A stretch of 64,000 nt of DNA from Lolium rigidum. Taxonomy: Eukaryota > Streptophyta > Magnoliopsida > Poales > Poaceae. Both the position numbers and the translations under genes were made by a program. Position 1 is the first letter of the stretch, and every line of letters starts with the position of its first letter. The notes below the pieces were generated by a model. That model did not search any database, was not told the origin of the DNA, and worked only from the letters and a program-made list of their open reading frames with translations. Below are positions 44,074 to 56,601 of the stretch, one piece after another. Location: NCBI RefSeq assembly GCF_022539505.1, contig NC_061513.1, positions 348,731,696-348,795,695 on the forward strand, written 5' to 3'.

Positions 44074-45783
44074 TGATGTCTACGGGAGCTTCTATTCTTG
44101 TAGACAGTGTTGGGCCTCCAAGAGCAGAGGTTTGTAGAACAGCAGCAAGTTTCCCTTAAGTGGATCACCCAAGGTTTATCGAACTCGGGGAGGAAGAGGT
44201 CAAAGATATCCCTCTCATGCAACCCCGCAACCACAAAGCAAGAAGTCTCTTGTGTCCCCAACACACCTAATAGGTGCACTAGTTCGGCGAAGAGATAGTG
44301 AAATACAGGTGGTATAAATAAGTATGAGCAGTGGCAACGGAACCGTAAAAGTGCTTTGCCCGAGACCAGTAAACAAGCAGTAGTAACGCAGCAGTAGTAA
44401 CGCAGTAAAACCGTAAACAAGCAGCGATAGCAGTATTTAGGAACAAGGCCTAGGGATTAGACTTTCACTAGTGGACACTCTCAACTTTGATCACATAACA
44501 GAATAGATAAATGCATACTCTACACTCTCTTGTTGGATGATGAACACCACTAATTGCGTAGGATTACACGAACCCTCAATGCCGGAGTTAACAAGCTCCA
44601 CAATATTCAATGTTCATATTTAAATAACCTTAGAGTGCATGACAGATCAACACAACTAAACCAAGTACTAACATAGCATGCACACTGTCACCTTCACACT
44701 ATGTAGGAGGAATAGATCACATCAATACCATCATAGCAATAGTTAACTTCATAATCTACAAGAGATCATAATCATAGCCTACGCCAAGTACTAACACGGA
44801 TGCACACACTGTCACCATTACACCGTGCAGGAGGAATAAAACTACTTTAATAACATCACTAGAGTAGCACATGGATAAATTGTGATACAAAACACATTGC
44901 AATCATAAAGAGATATAAATAAGCACTTCACTATGCCATTAATAACAACGAATAAGTATTCTGTGAAATATAGCCTAAGAGACCCACACGGTGCACACAC
45001 TGTCACCTTTACACACGTGGGACAAGGAGTCTCCGGAGATCACATAAGTAAAACCCACTTGACTAGCATAATGACATCTAGATTACAAGCATCATCATAT
45101 GAATCTCAATCATGTAAGGCAGCTCATGAGATTATTGTATTGAAGCACATAGGAGAGAGATTAACCACATAGCTACCGGTACAGCCCCGAGCCTCGATGG
45201 AGAACTACTCCCTCCTCATGGGAGACAGCAGCGTTGATGAAGATGGCGGTGGTATTGATGGAGAAGCCTTCCGGGGGCACTTCCCCGTCCCGGCGGCATG
45301 CCGGAACAGAGACTCATGTCCCCCAGATCTTGGCTTCGCGATGGCGGCAGCTCTGGAAGGTTTCTCGTACCGTGGCTTTTTCGTATCGGGGTTTTAGGTC
45401 CAGGGGCTTTATATAGGCGAAGAGGCGGCGTCAGAAGGTCAAAGGGGAGCCGACACTATAGGGGGGCGCGGGCCCCCCTTGGCCGCGCCGGCCTAGGGTT
45501 TGGTGGGCCTGTGCCCCCTCTCTGGCGGTTCTCGTGTGTTCTGGATGCTTCCGGGCAAAATAGGAACCTGGGCGTTGATTTCGTCCAATTCCGAGAATAT
45601 TTCGTTACTAGGATTTCTGAAACCAAAAACAGCAGAAAACAGAAAATGGCCTTTCGACATCTCGTCAATAGGTTAGTTCCGGAAAACGCATAAATATGAC
45701 ATATAATGTGTATAAAACATGTAGATATCATCAATAATGTGGCATGGAACATAAGAAATTATCGATACGTCGGAGACATATCA
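44074..45783 (-). repeat. Athila-B 3' LTR (1,710 bp)
   Basis: On the minus strand it starts TGATATGTCTCC at 45,783 next to the purine-rich TAAGCTTTGGGATGC. The first ~250 bases on that strand resemble the Athila-A LTR closely; the remainder is different sequence. Its small ORFs recur in the other copy and are not genes. Confidence 0.92.
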
Positions 45784-48372
45784 GCATCCCAAAGCTTAGT
45801 TCTGCTCGTCCCGAGCAGGTAAACGATAACAAAGATAATTTCTGAAGTGACATGCCATCATAACCTTGATCATACTATTGTAAGCATATGTAATGAATGC
45901 AGCGATCAAAACAATGGTAATTACATGAGTAAACAACTCGAATCATAAAGCAAAGACTTTTCATGAATAGTACTTCAAGACAAGCATCAATAAGTCTTGC
46001 ATAAGAGTTAACTCATAAAGCACTAAATCAAAGTAAAGGTATTGAAGCAACACAAAGGAAGATTAAGTTTCAGCGGTTGCTTTCAACTTGTAACATGTAT
46101 ATCTCATGGATAATTGTCAACATAGAGTAATATAATAAGTGCAATATGCAAGTATGTAGGAATCAATGCACAGTTCACACAAGTGTTTGCTTCTTGAGGT
46201 GGAGAGAAATAGGTGAACTGACTCAACATAAAAGTAAAAAAGAATGGTCCTTCAAAGAGGAAAGCATCGATTGCTATATTTGTGCTAGAGCTTTTATTTT
46301 GAAAACATGAAACAATTTTGTCAACGGTAGTAATAAAGCATATGAGTTATGTAAATTATATCTTACAAGTTGCAAGTCTCATGCATAGTATACTAATAGT
46401 GCCCGCACCTTGTCCTAATTAGCTTGGACTACCAGATCATCACAATACACATGTTTTAACCAAGTGTCACAATGGGGTACCTCCATGCCGCCTGTACAAA
46501 GGTCTAAGGAGAAAGCTCGCATTTTGGATTTCTCGCTTTTGATTATTCTCAACTTAGACATCCATACCAGGACAACATGGACAACAGATAATGGACTCCT
46601 CTTTAATGCATAAGCATGTGGCAACAATTAGTGTTCTCATATGAGATTGAGGATATATGTCCAAAACTGAAACTTCCACCATGATTCATGGCTTTAGTTA
46701 GCGGCCCAATGTTCTTCTCTAACAATATGTATGCTCCAACCATTAAGGTGGTAGATCTCTCTTACTTCGGACAAGACGGACATGCATAGCAACTCACATG
46801 ATATTCAACAAAGAATAGTTGATGGCGTCCCCGTAAACATGGTTATCGCACAACAAGCAACTTAATAAGAGATAAAATGCATAAGTACATATTCAATACC
46901 ACAATAGTTTTAAAGCTATTTGTCCCATGAGCTATATATTGTAAAGGCGAATGATGGAATTTTAAAGGTAGCACTCAAGCAATTTACTTTGGAATGGCGG
47001 AGAAATACCATGTAGTAGGTAGGTATGGTGGACACAAATGGCATAGTGGTTGGCTCAAGGATTTTGGATGCATGAGAAGTATTCCCTCTCGATACAAGGT
47101 TTAGGCTAGCAAGGTTATTTGAAACAAACACAAGGATGAACCGGTGCAGCAAAACTCACATAAAAGACATATTGTAAACATTATAAGACTCTACACCGTC
47201 TTCCTTGTTGTTCAAAACTCAATACTAGAAATTATCTAGACCTTAGAGAGACCGAATATGCAAACCAAATTTTAGCAAGCTCTATGTATTTCTTCATTAA
47301 TGGGTGCAAAGTATATGATGCAAGAGCTTAAACATGAGCACAACAATTGCCAAGTATCAAATTATCCAAGACATTTTATCAATTACTACATGTAGCATTT
47401 TCCGTTTCCAACCATATAACAATGAACGAAGCAGTTTCAACCTTCGCCATGAACATTAAAAGCTAAGAACACATGTGTTCATACGAACCAGTGGAGCGTG
47501 TCTCTCTCCCACACAATGAATGCTAGGATCCATTTTATTCAAATAAAAACAAAAACAAAAACAAACAGACGCTCCAAGTAAAGTACATAAGATGTGACCG
47601 AATAAAAATATAGTTTCAAGGGAGGAACCTGATAATGTTGTTGATGAAGAAGGGGATGCCTTGGGCATCCCCAAGCTTAGATGCTTGAGTCTTCTTGAAA
47701 TATGCAGGGATGAACCACCGGGGCATCCCCAAGCTTAGAGCTTTCACTCTTCTTGATCATTGTATATCATCCTCCTCTCTTGACCCTTGAAAACTTCCTC
47801 CACACCAAACTCGAAACAAACTCATTAGAGGGTTAGTGCATAATCAAAAATTCACATGTTCAGAGGTGACACAATCATTCTTAACACTTCTGGACATTTC
47901 TCAAAGCTACTGGACATTAATGAAACAAAGAAATCCATCCAACATAGCAAAAGAGGCAATGCGAAATAAAAGGCAGAATCTGTCAAAACAGAACAGTCCG
48001 TAAAGACGAATTTTAAAATGGCACCAGACTTGCTCAGATGATAATGCTCAAATTGAATGAAAGTTGCATACATATCTGAGGATCACTCACGTAAATTGGC
48101 ATAATTTTCTGAGTTACCTACAGAGAATTAGGCCCAGATTCGTGACAGAAAGAAATCTGTTTCTGCGCAGTAATCCAAATCTAGTATTCACTTTACTATC
48201 AAAGACTTTACTTGGCACAACAATGCAACAAAACTAAGATAAGGAGAGGTTGCTACAGTATTAACAACTTCCAAGACTCAAATACAAAATAAAAGTACTG
48301 TAGCAAAATAAACACATGGGTTATCTCCCAAGAAGTTCTTTCTTTATAGCCATTAAGATGGGCTCAGCAGTT
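45784..48372 (-). other. Athila-B non-coding 3' internal region
   Basis: Nearly identical to Athila-A 28,327 to about 30,890, then the two diverge near 48,335 (just after TGGGTTATCTCCCAAG). It includes the GGGGATGCC/GGCATCCCC hairpin at 47,652-47,672. No ORF of note. Confidence 0.75.
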
Positions 48373-49071
48373 TTAATGATGCAATTGCAAGAAATAGTAT
48401 TTGAAGCAAAAGAGAGCATCAAGAGGCAAATTCAAAACAAATTTAAGTCTAACATGCTTCCTATGCATAGGAATCTTGTAAGTAAACAAGTTCATGAAGA
48501 GCAAAGTAACAAGCATAGGAAGATAAAACAAGTGTAGCTTCAAAAATTTCAGCACATAGAGAGGTGTTTTAGTAACATGAAAATTTCTACAACCATATTT
48601 TCCTCTCTCATAATAACTTTCAGTAGCAACATGAGCAAACTCAACAATATAACTATCACATAAAGCATTCTTATCATGAGTCTCATGCATAAAATTATTA
48701 TTACTCCCAACATAAGCATAGTCATTCTTATTAATTGTAGCGGGAGCAAATTCAACAAAGTAGCTATCATTATTATTCTCATCAAGTGTAGGAGGCATAG
48801 TATAATCACAACAAAATTTACTCTCCATAGTAGGTGGCACCAAAAGACCACTATCATTATAATCATCATAAATAGGAGGCAAAGTATCATCAAAGAAAAT
48901 TTTCTCCTCAATGCTTGGGGGACTAAAAAGATCATGAAAACCAGCTTCCCCAAGCTTAGAACTTTCTATATCATTATCAACAATGGTGTTCAAAGCGTTC
49001 ATACTAATATTACTACCAGACATGCAAATAAGGTTCCATAGGTTTTTTAATTTTCGCATCAAACCATCCAT
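48373..49071 (-). CDS. Athila-B orphan protein, 232 residues, hydrophobic C-terminus
   Basis: The ORF starts at 49,071, about 170 bases after the primer site, where gag would normally begin. The N-terminus MDGLMRKLKNLWNLICMSG could be an amphipathic helix. The middle is acidic and Asp/Asn/Tyr-rich (IEEKIFFDDTLPPIYDDYNDSG and a similar second unit CDYTMPPTLDENNNDSYFVEF, so a diverged internal repeat). The last 65 residues contain two hydrophobic stretches (LHLFYLPMLVTLLFMNLF and FVLNLPLDALFCFKYYFL) separated by a basic segment. No Gag, zinc knuckle or enzyme motif is seen. A membrane-linked product is suggested by hydrophobicity only. Similar ORFs accompany other grass Athila-like repeats as far as I recall. 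The function is unknown. Confidence 0.55.
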   Translation of the reverse strand: MDGLMRKLKNLWNLICMSGSNISMNALNTIVDNDIESSKLGEAGFHDLFSPPSIEEKIFFDDTLPPIYDDYNDSGLLVPPTMESKFCCDYTMPPTLDENNNDSYFVEFAPATINKNDYAYVGSNNNFMHETHDKNALCDSYIVEFAHVATESYYERGKYGCRNFHVTKTPLYVLKFLKLHLFYLPMLVTLLFMNLFTYKIPMHRKHVRLKFVLNLPLDALFCFKYYFLQLHH

Positions 49072-49244
49072 GTCTTAAATCAGGAAATAGAATAAGAAGC
49101 TCATTGTTGTCCATTATGCCAAACTAGTGTAAACAAGAAACAAAAAGATGCAATTGCAGGATCTAAAGGAAATAGCTTCGAGTACTTACAACGACGAAAA
49201 TAGCTTAGTAGCCGAGATCCGGAGTGTGAGTATCTTTTACCTTT

Positions 49245-49263
49245 CCTCCCCGGCAACGGCGCC
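49245..49263 (-). promoter_or_regulatory. Athila-B primer-binding site for tRNA-Asp
   Basis: The plus-strand string CTCCCCGGCAACGGCGCCA is an exact match to the 3' end of plant tRNA-Asp. It lies 11 bases from the LTR border at 49,275. Confidence 0.9.
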
Positions 49264-49274
49264 AGAAAATAGCT

Positions 49275-49958
49275 TGATGTCTACGGGAGCTTCTATTCTT
49301 GTAGACAGTGTTGGGCCTCCAAGAGCAGAGGTTTGTAGAACAGCAGCAAGTTTCCCTTAAGTGGATCACCCAAGGTTTATCGAACTCAATGAGGAAGAGG
49401 TCAAAGATATCCCTCTCATGCAACCCCGCAACCACAAAGCAAGAAGTCTCTTGTGTCCCCAACACACCTAATAGGTGCACTAGTTCGGCGAAGAGATAGT
49501 GAAATACAGGTGGTATAAATAAGTATGAGCAAGTGGCAACGGAACCGGAAAAGTGCTTTGCCCAGGACAGTAGAACAAGCAGTAGTAACGCAGCAGTAGT
49601 AACGCAGTAGAAACAAGAAACAAGCAACGATAGCAGTATTTAGGAACAAGGCCTAGGGATTAGAATTTCACTAGTGGACACTCTCAACTGTGATCACATA
49701 ACAGAATAGATAAATGCATACTCTACACTCTCTTGTTGGATGATGAACACCACTAATTGCGTAGGATTACACGAACCCTCAATGCCGGAGTTAACAAGCT
49801 CCACAATATTCAATGTTCATATTTAAATAACCTTAGAGTGCATGACAGATCAACACAACTAAACCAAGTACTAACATAGCATGCACACTGTCACCTTCAC
49901 ACTATGTAGGAGGAATAGATCACATCAATACCATCATAGCAATAGTTAACTTCATAAT
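49275..49958 (-). repeat. Athila-B 5' LTR, 3' portion
   Basis: Matches 44,074-44,756 closely. The LTR is interrupted at 49,958 by the 6.6-kb insertion and resumes at 56,602-57,629. The duplication is ATAAT. Confidence 0.9.
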
Positions 49959-52619
49959 TGTAATATCCCAGGTATTGGGGTTACAAAAATAGAGGAAACA
50001 GTTGTGTGCATTGCATTCATGCATAGAAAATCTGGGGAATTTTCGCGCTTTAAAGTAAAACAGTCACAAGAATCGAAGTTTCACTTGACCTTGATGGAAT
50101 TGAAGTAGATCATCAAGCCAAGTGCTATAAACCTCAATGTGACTTTCTTAAAACCTTGTTTTGGGAAAAGATGATTTGATCTAAGGGGTTAGATCAAATG
50201 GAATTAAAACCAACACAAGAACATATTAATCAAGGATCAACTACTTGGTCTTATTAAAGATCATAATATGGTATTCCTTGCCATAACATATGAACCTCTA
50301 TTCAATTGGAAAGCAAGTAACAATATAATGGAGAAAACATTCTTGACTTATCTCTTCCTTGTATTTAACAAATAAATATTCTTACCATGAACCTCATGGT
50401 ATTTCTTGAACTAAACTCTTGAACTTAACACCAACAAAAGCTTATCATTAAACACTAGAGATGGGAGAGGTATATAACCATCAAAGAGATAAGAAGCAAA
50501 CTCTAAATTATTAACACTTAAAAGTTAAGCAACTAACTTGAGGTACAATTGAATTCACTTTTAAATTAATTACTAAATATGGTAAAACACAAGGACCTAA
50601 GTGCATAAAAGCCACACATTATGATTTTAATCATAACTTATTAAATATGTGGAATATTACAAAACTAAATTCGTTTACATTACGAATTATAGTTCAAACT
50701 ATTTGAATAAAATAAACTATGAGTAGTTTGAAACTCATATGATCATGCCTTGATGAAATCAAACATCATCATTCAAAATTGGGGTGTAATCCTTATCTTT
50801 GACATTTTGATCCCAATAATAATATAAATACCATCACATATGATATAGTGACTCAACCACAAGCATAAAATCATTCACAAGATATTTAGTAACAAAAGCC
50901 ACTTGGCTATCCAAAAATAAATCACATGAGAGGATAATCTCAATGCCACATAGGATGAAAATATCTACATAGCTTGAATCCTAAGCTATGCCACCTCATG
51001 CTTAAAGGATGAGAGCATGACAACCAAGCACCTTACTCATCAAATTAAAGCAAGAGTCATCCACCCATGTGTCATGTTACTAGAGCATGCCCAAGCCTAT
51101 AAAAGGAGCCTCACACTTCATCCATTTCATCATCTTGCACCTTGATGCAAGAAGACCAACACATTGAGCCACTCCATAAAATAGTTAGGAACAAGATGAA
51201 GCAGCTAGAAGGTGGAGGCATGCCACAAGATGCAGGTTTATCAGAATTCCTAAAGAACAAGCTACAAAAGATAGCAAAGGTAGAATTCTTAGGCAGACCA
51301 CATGCTTAGATAATCATATCATCATTCCTTGAGTAGAACTCTAGAATAATCCATTCCAAAATAAGAATTGGGAGTAGAAGACATTGAGAATAAGTTGCTC
51401 ATGATAATTCCATGATCATGCTTGGGAGAAATAGGAAAATACGCCATAAGTTAAATCCTAATAGGATAAGTAGATATCATTCACCACATTAAATTATAAG
51501 GAGATCATTAGTAAGCAAACCCAGGCTTATATTCCAACCTTAACTTGTGAATCACTTGGTGATCATAAGTAGAATCTTACCACATCTATATTTCATTTAT
51601 TCCCAAATTAAGGAACCTAAGAAAACCTTAGAGTCAAACTCTATACTTTATATGGTGAGAAACCATTCATCCATATAACCAAAGTTAACTATAAAAAGAA
51701 CTATAATCACTCTAGTTACTTTAATGGTAGATTAAAGATAATCATAAAAGTCTATTGGTATAAGATAGAACCAGTTCTCAGATCCTTAGTAATTAAAGGA
51801 GAATAGAAAAAATTAAGCAAGTAACCATAATACCTTGATTATGGGAGATTAAACCCTAGCAAATGCAATATGATGTCATCTCAATTCTACAAACTAGAAT
51901 TATATCTCAACCCTAGTTATGGTATCACTATGGTGATTACCATATAAACCTAGACCATAATTGGGAATTAAATCAATGTCCATTAGGTAAATATCACTAG
52001 AACCCTAGTATGGCATATTAATAAAATCTTATGCTTCATTTATTAAACCTGAGGAAAAGCATTGTGATACATCTTATAATTAAAACCATAAGTGTAATTA
52101 TCCACCACTTATCTATTTAATTAAGACCCAACCTTGAGGAGAGTAATATCTACTCTAGGTATTGCAAAGTGTTACTAGACCATCACACTAAGGTTAATTT
52201 TAACATGAGTTATCAACAAACCTACAAAACCTTACTAGAAATTGCTCACATAAAATAACATGCAAGTGATTAATTAGTCAAATAGGAACTAAGATATCAC
52301 AACAACTTCAGAAATACCTTGAGAAGAAAGTATCAACTCCTACATTTCTAAATTAAATGGAATTCATAATAAAAAGGAAATCAAAGTGAAAGTATAATTC
52401 ATGTCTAATTGTTATTTTGAATAAGCCAACAATATGCAATATAATCCAATACAAAATAATTGTTTCAAACGAAATAATGGTGTAATAATTATTGCACCAG
52501 ATCTTAATCAAATTCACAAATGAAAGATCTGCAAAAATAAATAGAATTCAAAGATGAAATTCAAATAGGAAATATGAAACAGAAAATGAAAACAGAAAAA
52601 GGAAAAAAGGGAGAAAAAC

Positions 52620-53485
52620 CTTACCTTGGCTCACCTGGCCGTGGCAGCCCAACAGGAGCCCAAGGTCCAGCCCACCTCGGCAGCCCAACAGCATGGCCCA
52701 AACCCCAGCCCGTACCCCTTCGTCCAAAATATCGAGGACGAGTTCATCCTCATCCCCTCCGTGCACTGGAGGCCACGGCGACGCCGTGCTCTTCTTCCCC
52801 TTCGCGCTGTCGACCTCCCCTTGCTCCGAATTCGTGACGAGGCGCATTCCCGAACCCTATAAGTACCCTGGTCGACGAATTAGCTCCGTTTCCCCTCGTT
52901 CCTCCCCAATTTCATCCATGCCGAGACCCTGGCTCCGCCAGTCTCTCTTACCGCCGGCGAGCGAGGCCTCCCCGAGCTAAGCCGTGCACACCACCGTGAC
53001 CGCCGTCCTCGACAAGCTACTCCCGCGGGAGGAATCGAGCTGTGGTGTCCGAGATCGACGCCGACGAACTCGTCTTCTCCGGCGCCGCATCGAGCAATTC
53101 CGGCGATACAAGCCTCCAGCGACCTCGCCGTTGCTTCTAGCTTGCTCACGGTGAGCCACTGAATCCCCGGAGCATCCCAGCTTCCCTCCTAGCGCTTTGA
53201 ATCATGCCTGTGCCATATGATCTTTGTCCGCCGCCGCGGTACCTCGCCGTTGAGCATGCTCCGGTGGTCATTAGCGGGCGGCGCGACCCTCATTCGACGT
53301 CCCTTAGCGAGCTGAGTCGAGTAGAACTAATCCCCCGTCCACGGGAGCCCGGGATCGGCGGCGCCGTCGTGGATTTTCCGCCGGCAGTAACCACCCTGGA
53401 CATGAACTCGATTTGGACCCAGTCCAGCCACGTGGCAGCCAACGTGGATCCCTGGCCCACCAGTCAGTCACTGGGTATGGGCTAG
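52620..53485 (+). promoter_or_regulatory. GC-rich leader and promoter-like block in the long LTR
   Basis: A sharp GC-rich island in otherwise AT-rich DNA, with CCCTATAAGTACCC at about 52,855 followed by a CpG-rich run. ORFs on both strands are short and motif-free. An ACGGTGAGCC donor-like site lies at about 53,150. It probably is a transcription start and leader region rather than a coding gene. Confidence 0.4.
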
Positions 53486-55140
53486 CCCGGGTACATCTAG
53501 TTAAATTGTTTCTTTTAATTTAAATTCCTAATTACTGAAACTTTGCAGATTTATAGAAAATTCGTTATAACTCAGAAAAAAAATAAGATATCAAAATTCT
53601 TATAGAGATAAACTCTATCCAATAAAAATATAAAATGAAATTTTTTATTTTTAATAAAAATTCAATTATTTTATACTTGTTATTTAAGCCCTAATTATTA
53701 ATTCTAAATTCAATGAAAAATTCAATAATTAGGATAACTTTCCAAATTAAACAAAAAACCAGTAAATAAATAAAGAAAACATTAAAACTAATTTTCTTTA
53801 TTTGTTATTTTGTTAAATCTTTATTAGGGAGATTTAAACCCTGATTAATAATTACCCTAATTATTAATTATTTAAAAATAATAAATGCCAAATGAAATAT
53901 TATTTTCAATCTTAAGTTATTAATAGCTTCAACTTTATAATAAAGTTATTAACCAAGAACTAAGTAGTAATTATGAAACCCTAGTTCCAATAAAAGTAAC
54001 ATTGTGGTTTCATAATTTCATGTGTAATCCTAAAACCCTAATGCCATTTAGACCTTAGCTCCATTACTACATGTGAAACCCAATTTACTTCTAACCTAAA
54101 ACCAAGGTTAGAACATGTGACCATGGTACTTTATTTCAAATCATAGAGCCATGATTAGCAAATAATGACATACCTATATCCACATAAAATGTAGAACCCT
54201 ATCACTAGCAATGTAGTATTCCATGTATGCATGCCCTTAAACCAAGATGATCAAGTAGGATCAACCAAGTGTAAAACCCTAGTTCCTATTTCCAAGACAA
54301 CCATCCTTAACTATCCATGATTAACATCACACCAATGTGATGAACCTCAGAAGCAACCATGCCAAATCTTGAGCATTACCTAACCACATTCCACTAAATC
54401 CTACTAGTATTGGATACTTATCAACCATCCTATTTAGGAGCCAATTATTCCTTATTTAATAGAACCAACAGTAAAACCTAGACCACCTCAACTCTAATTG
54501 ATATACTTCTTAGTTAAGAAGTATGTTCTTCAAAAGTTATTCTTTTGAAGAAAATATAGAATATTCATCAACCCTGCCTAATAGAATCCATAAACCCTAG
54601 CCAGCTATCACCAGCAAGGTATACCAACCATGATAGCAACCATGTTTAATGAATTGCCCAAGATGTACTTCCAACCTTGTTAGGATCCATCTAATCCTTA
54701 ATCCAGAAGATACTTGGAACCATAGTAAACCCTAGAACCCACAAACCCAATTATTATACTTGTTCTTCATTAAAGAACATGTTCTTCAAAAGTTATTCTT
54801 TTGAATTATATAATAAGTAATCATCAACCATGCACTATAGGATTTAAAAATTGACAACTGCTCTTTACTTATTATACAACTATTATTCCTTGGTGTGTAT
54901 GATTGTTACTATGCATTTTACCACTTGCTTATGATTCTAAAACAACACAACCCTGGATAAGAACCTTGTTTGCAAATCACTCTAAAAGTGCAACACACCC
55001 TAAACCAATCATTACAACTCACTGATCCTAAGTCATCAGGGTTAGATCACGCTTAGAGCGATTGCATCTCATACTTATGCATTATTGCATCCTTGGCAAT
55101 CTTTTAAACATCATCCTTACCGGACGATGATGCTATTTCA
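53486..55140. other. AT-rich part of the long LTR
   Basis: Non-coding. It contains a perfect 11-bp hairpin TTCTTCAAAAG-TTATT-CTTTTGAAGAA at 54,526-54,552, echoed at 54,782-54,806. Otherwise nothing. Confidence 0.5.
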
Positions 55141-56601
55141 GAATTGGGAGTTATTACGTATCGAAGACCTTGTCTGCATAATCTTGCAGCCAAGAAAGGC
55201 AAGTTCATCGCTTGCTCATGTCATTTGAGTATTTTTATCAAATTACTTGCAAAGTACTATGATTATCACTATTGCATAAAAACCAAAACCACTATTTTCA
55301 TAACTATGAATATGACTATGTGGTGGGCAATGGAACCATGGATTGTGTTGATATGGTGGAGGTTCCATTGCAAGGGTTAATATCCATCTAGGATTAAACA
55401 ACAAATGTCGCCAGTGATTCTTGTGCCGTAATACCCGTGTTAACCATAAGATCCGGAGTGGGACGGAGTAGTCAAAAGTGTTTCCACCTCTCGTACATCA
55501 ACGGATGCGCTTACCGTAGACACTTGACCCAGGTTGGGCAAGCGGTGGGGTGGGGATCCCATTCTAATTCCCCACGGTAAGTGGTCTATGATGGGTTGCA
55601 GCTACCGGCGAAGGATTTTGGTTAACGAGTCCCAAACTGTTGTCGTGGTCCGGGTCCATCCTTAATTGGTGTAAGAGGACCGACGAGGACCCAGGGTCGG
55701 GGTATGCAACAAAGGGTGGGTGTGCGAGGTAGCGGAGGAACATGATTGGCTAGACCTTATACTGGGCCTCACACCAAAGGAAGTGTGGACGGGAACATAT
55801 GCCCGGTTGGCACCAAGGTTAAGATCTCTTATGGGTAAAGCAACACACCTCTCGCAGAGTGTAATGAACCGTGACTCGTCACTCCCCGTTCCGGGATATG
55901 GAACTGCGAACGCGGCCGGAAAGGAGCTCCATGAAGTTCTAGTAAACCGGTGAAGGCCGACGGACATAGTTCTTCCGAATAAAAGCAACCTTTTGAAGAA
56001 ATGGTTATGAAAACCTGCATTGGTATTAGACTTTCTGGTCTAATGTTGTAGCTAGTGCATTAAACACCTCTTTCCTATAATGAACTTGTTGAGTACGCTC
56101 GTACTCATCCCACTCTTAAATCCCCTACTTAGATATGGAGGCATCGAAGGAAGATCTAAAGTGCAACACGAAGATCGAGGAGTCAACAACTACTTCAAGG
56201 GACAGGAACCTGTCAGAACAGGCAGATACCACATCCAACAAGGAGAAACCTAGATTAGCAATAGAAAGGAACTAGCTTCCTAAACTTAGCTCCTATTTAG
56301 CTAGAATCTATTCATAGCCTCTGTAGCTAGTTAAATACTCTACAAATAGAGTTCGTGATAAGACTAGTCTACGAGTCGTTCTTCCGGAGTTATTTGCGCT
56401 TTACCTCATTGTAAAGTAGGATGCTCGTGATGATCTTATGTAACCGAGTCAATGTTGTAATTCTATAGACATACCTTGGACCCGCATATGTTTCGTTGTA
56501 CCACTCTGAGCGATATAATACTAGTGGAACGGTGTTTCATTGGTGTTATATCAGACTTGCATACTACACCATGCAGTGGTATGCCGGGTCACCACAATAA
56601 T

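Larger units (their letters stand above)
49959..56596 (+). mobile_element. 6,638-bp LTR-like insertion, probably a very long solo LTR
   Basis: It starts TGTAATATCCCAGG and ends GGGTCACCACA, flanked by ATAAT (49,954-49,958 and 56,597-56,601). TG...CA ends with a 5-bp duplication indicate an LTR retrotransposon product. No second copy of either end lies inside and there is no gag or pol, so a solo LTR is the simplest reading; LTRs near 5 kb are known in Triticeae (for example Sukkula). A TATAAAAG string (about 51,098) and a CTATAAGTACC string (about 52,857) before a GC-rich block are promoter-like in the plus direction. Family identity is not certain. Confidence 0.7.

Noticed and set aside
49245..49263. 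Possible tRNA-Asp gene fragment
   Set aside because: Only the last 17 or so bases match, and the position next to an LTR shows it is a primer-binding site.
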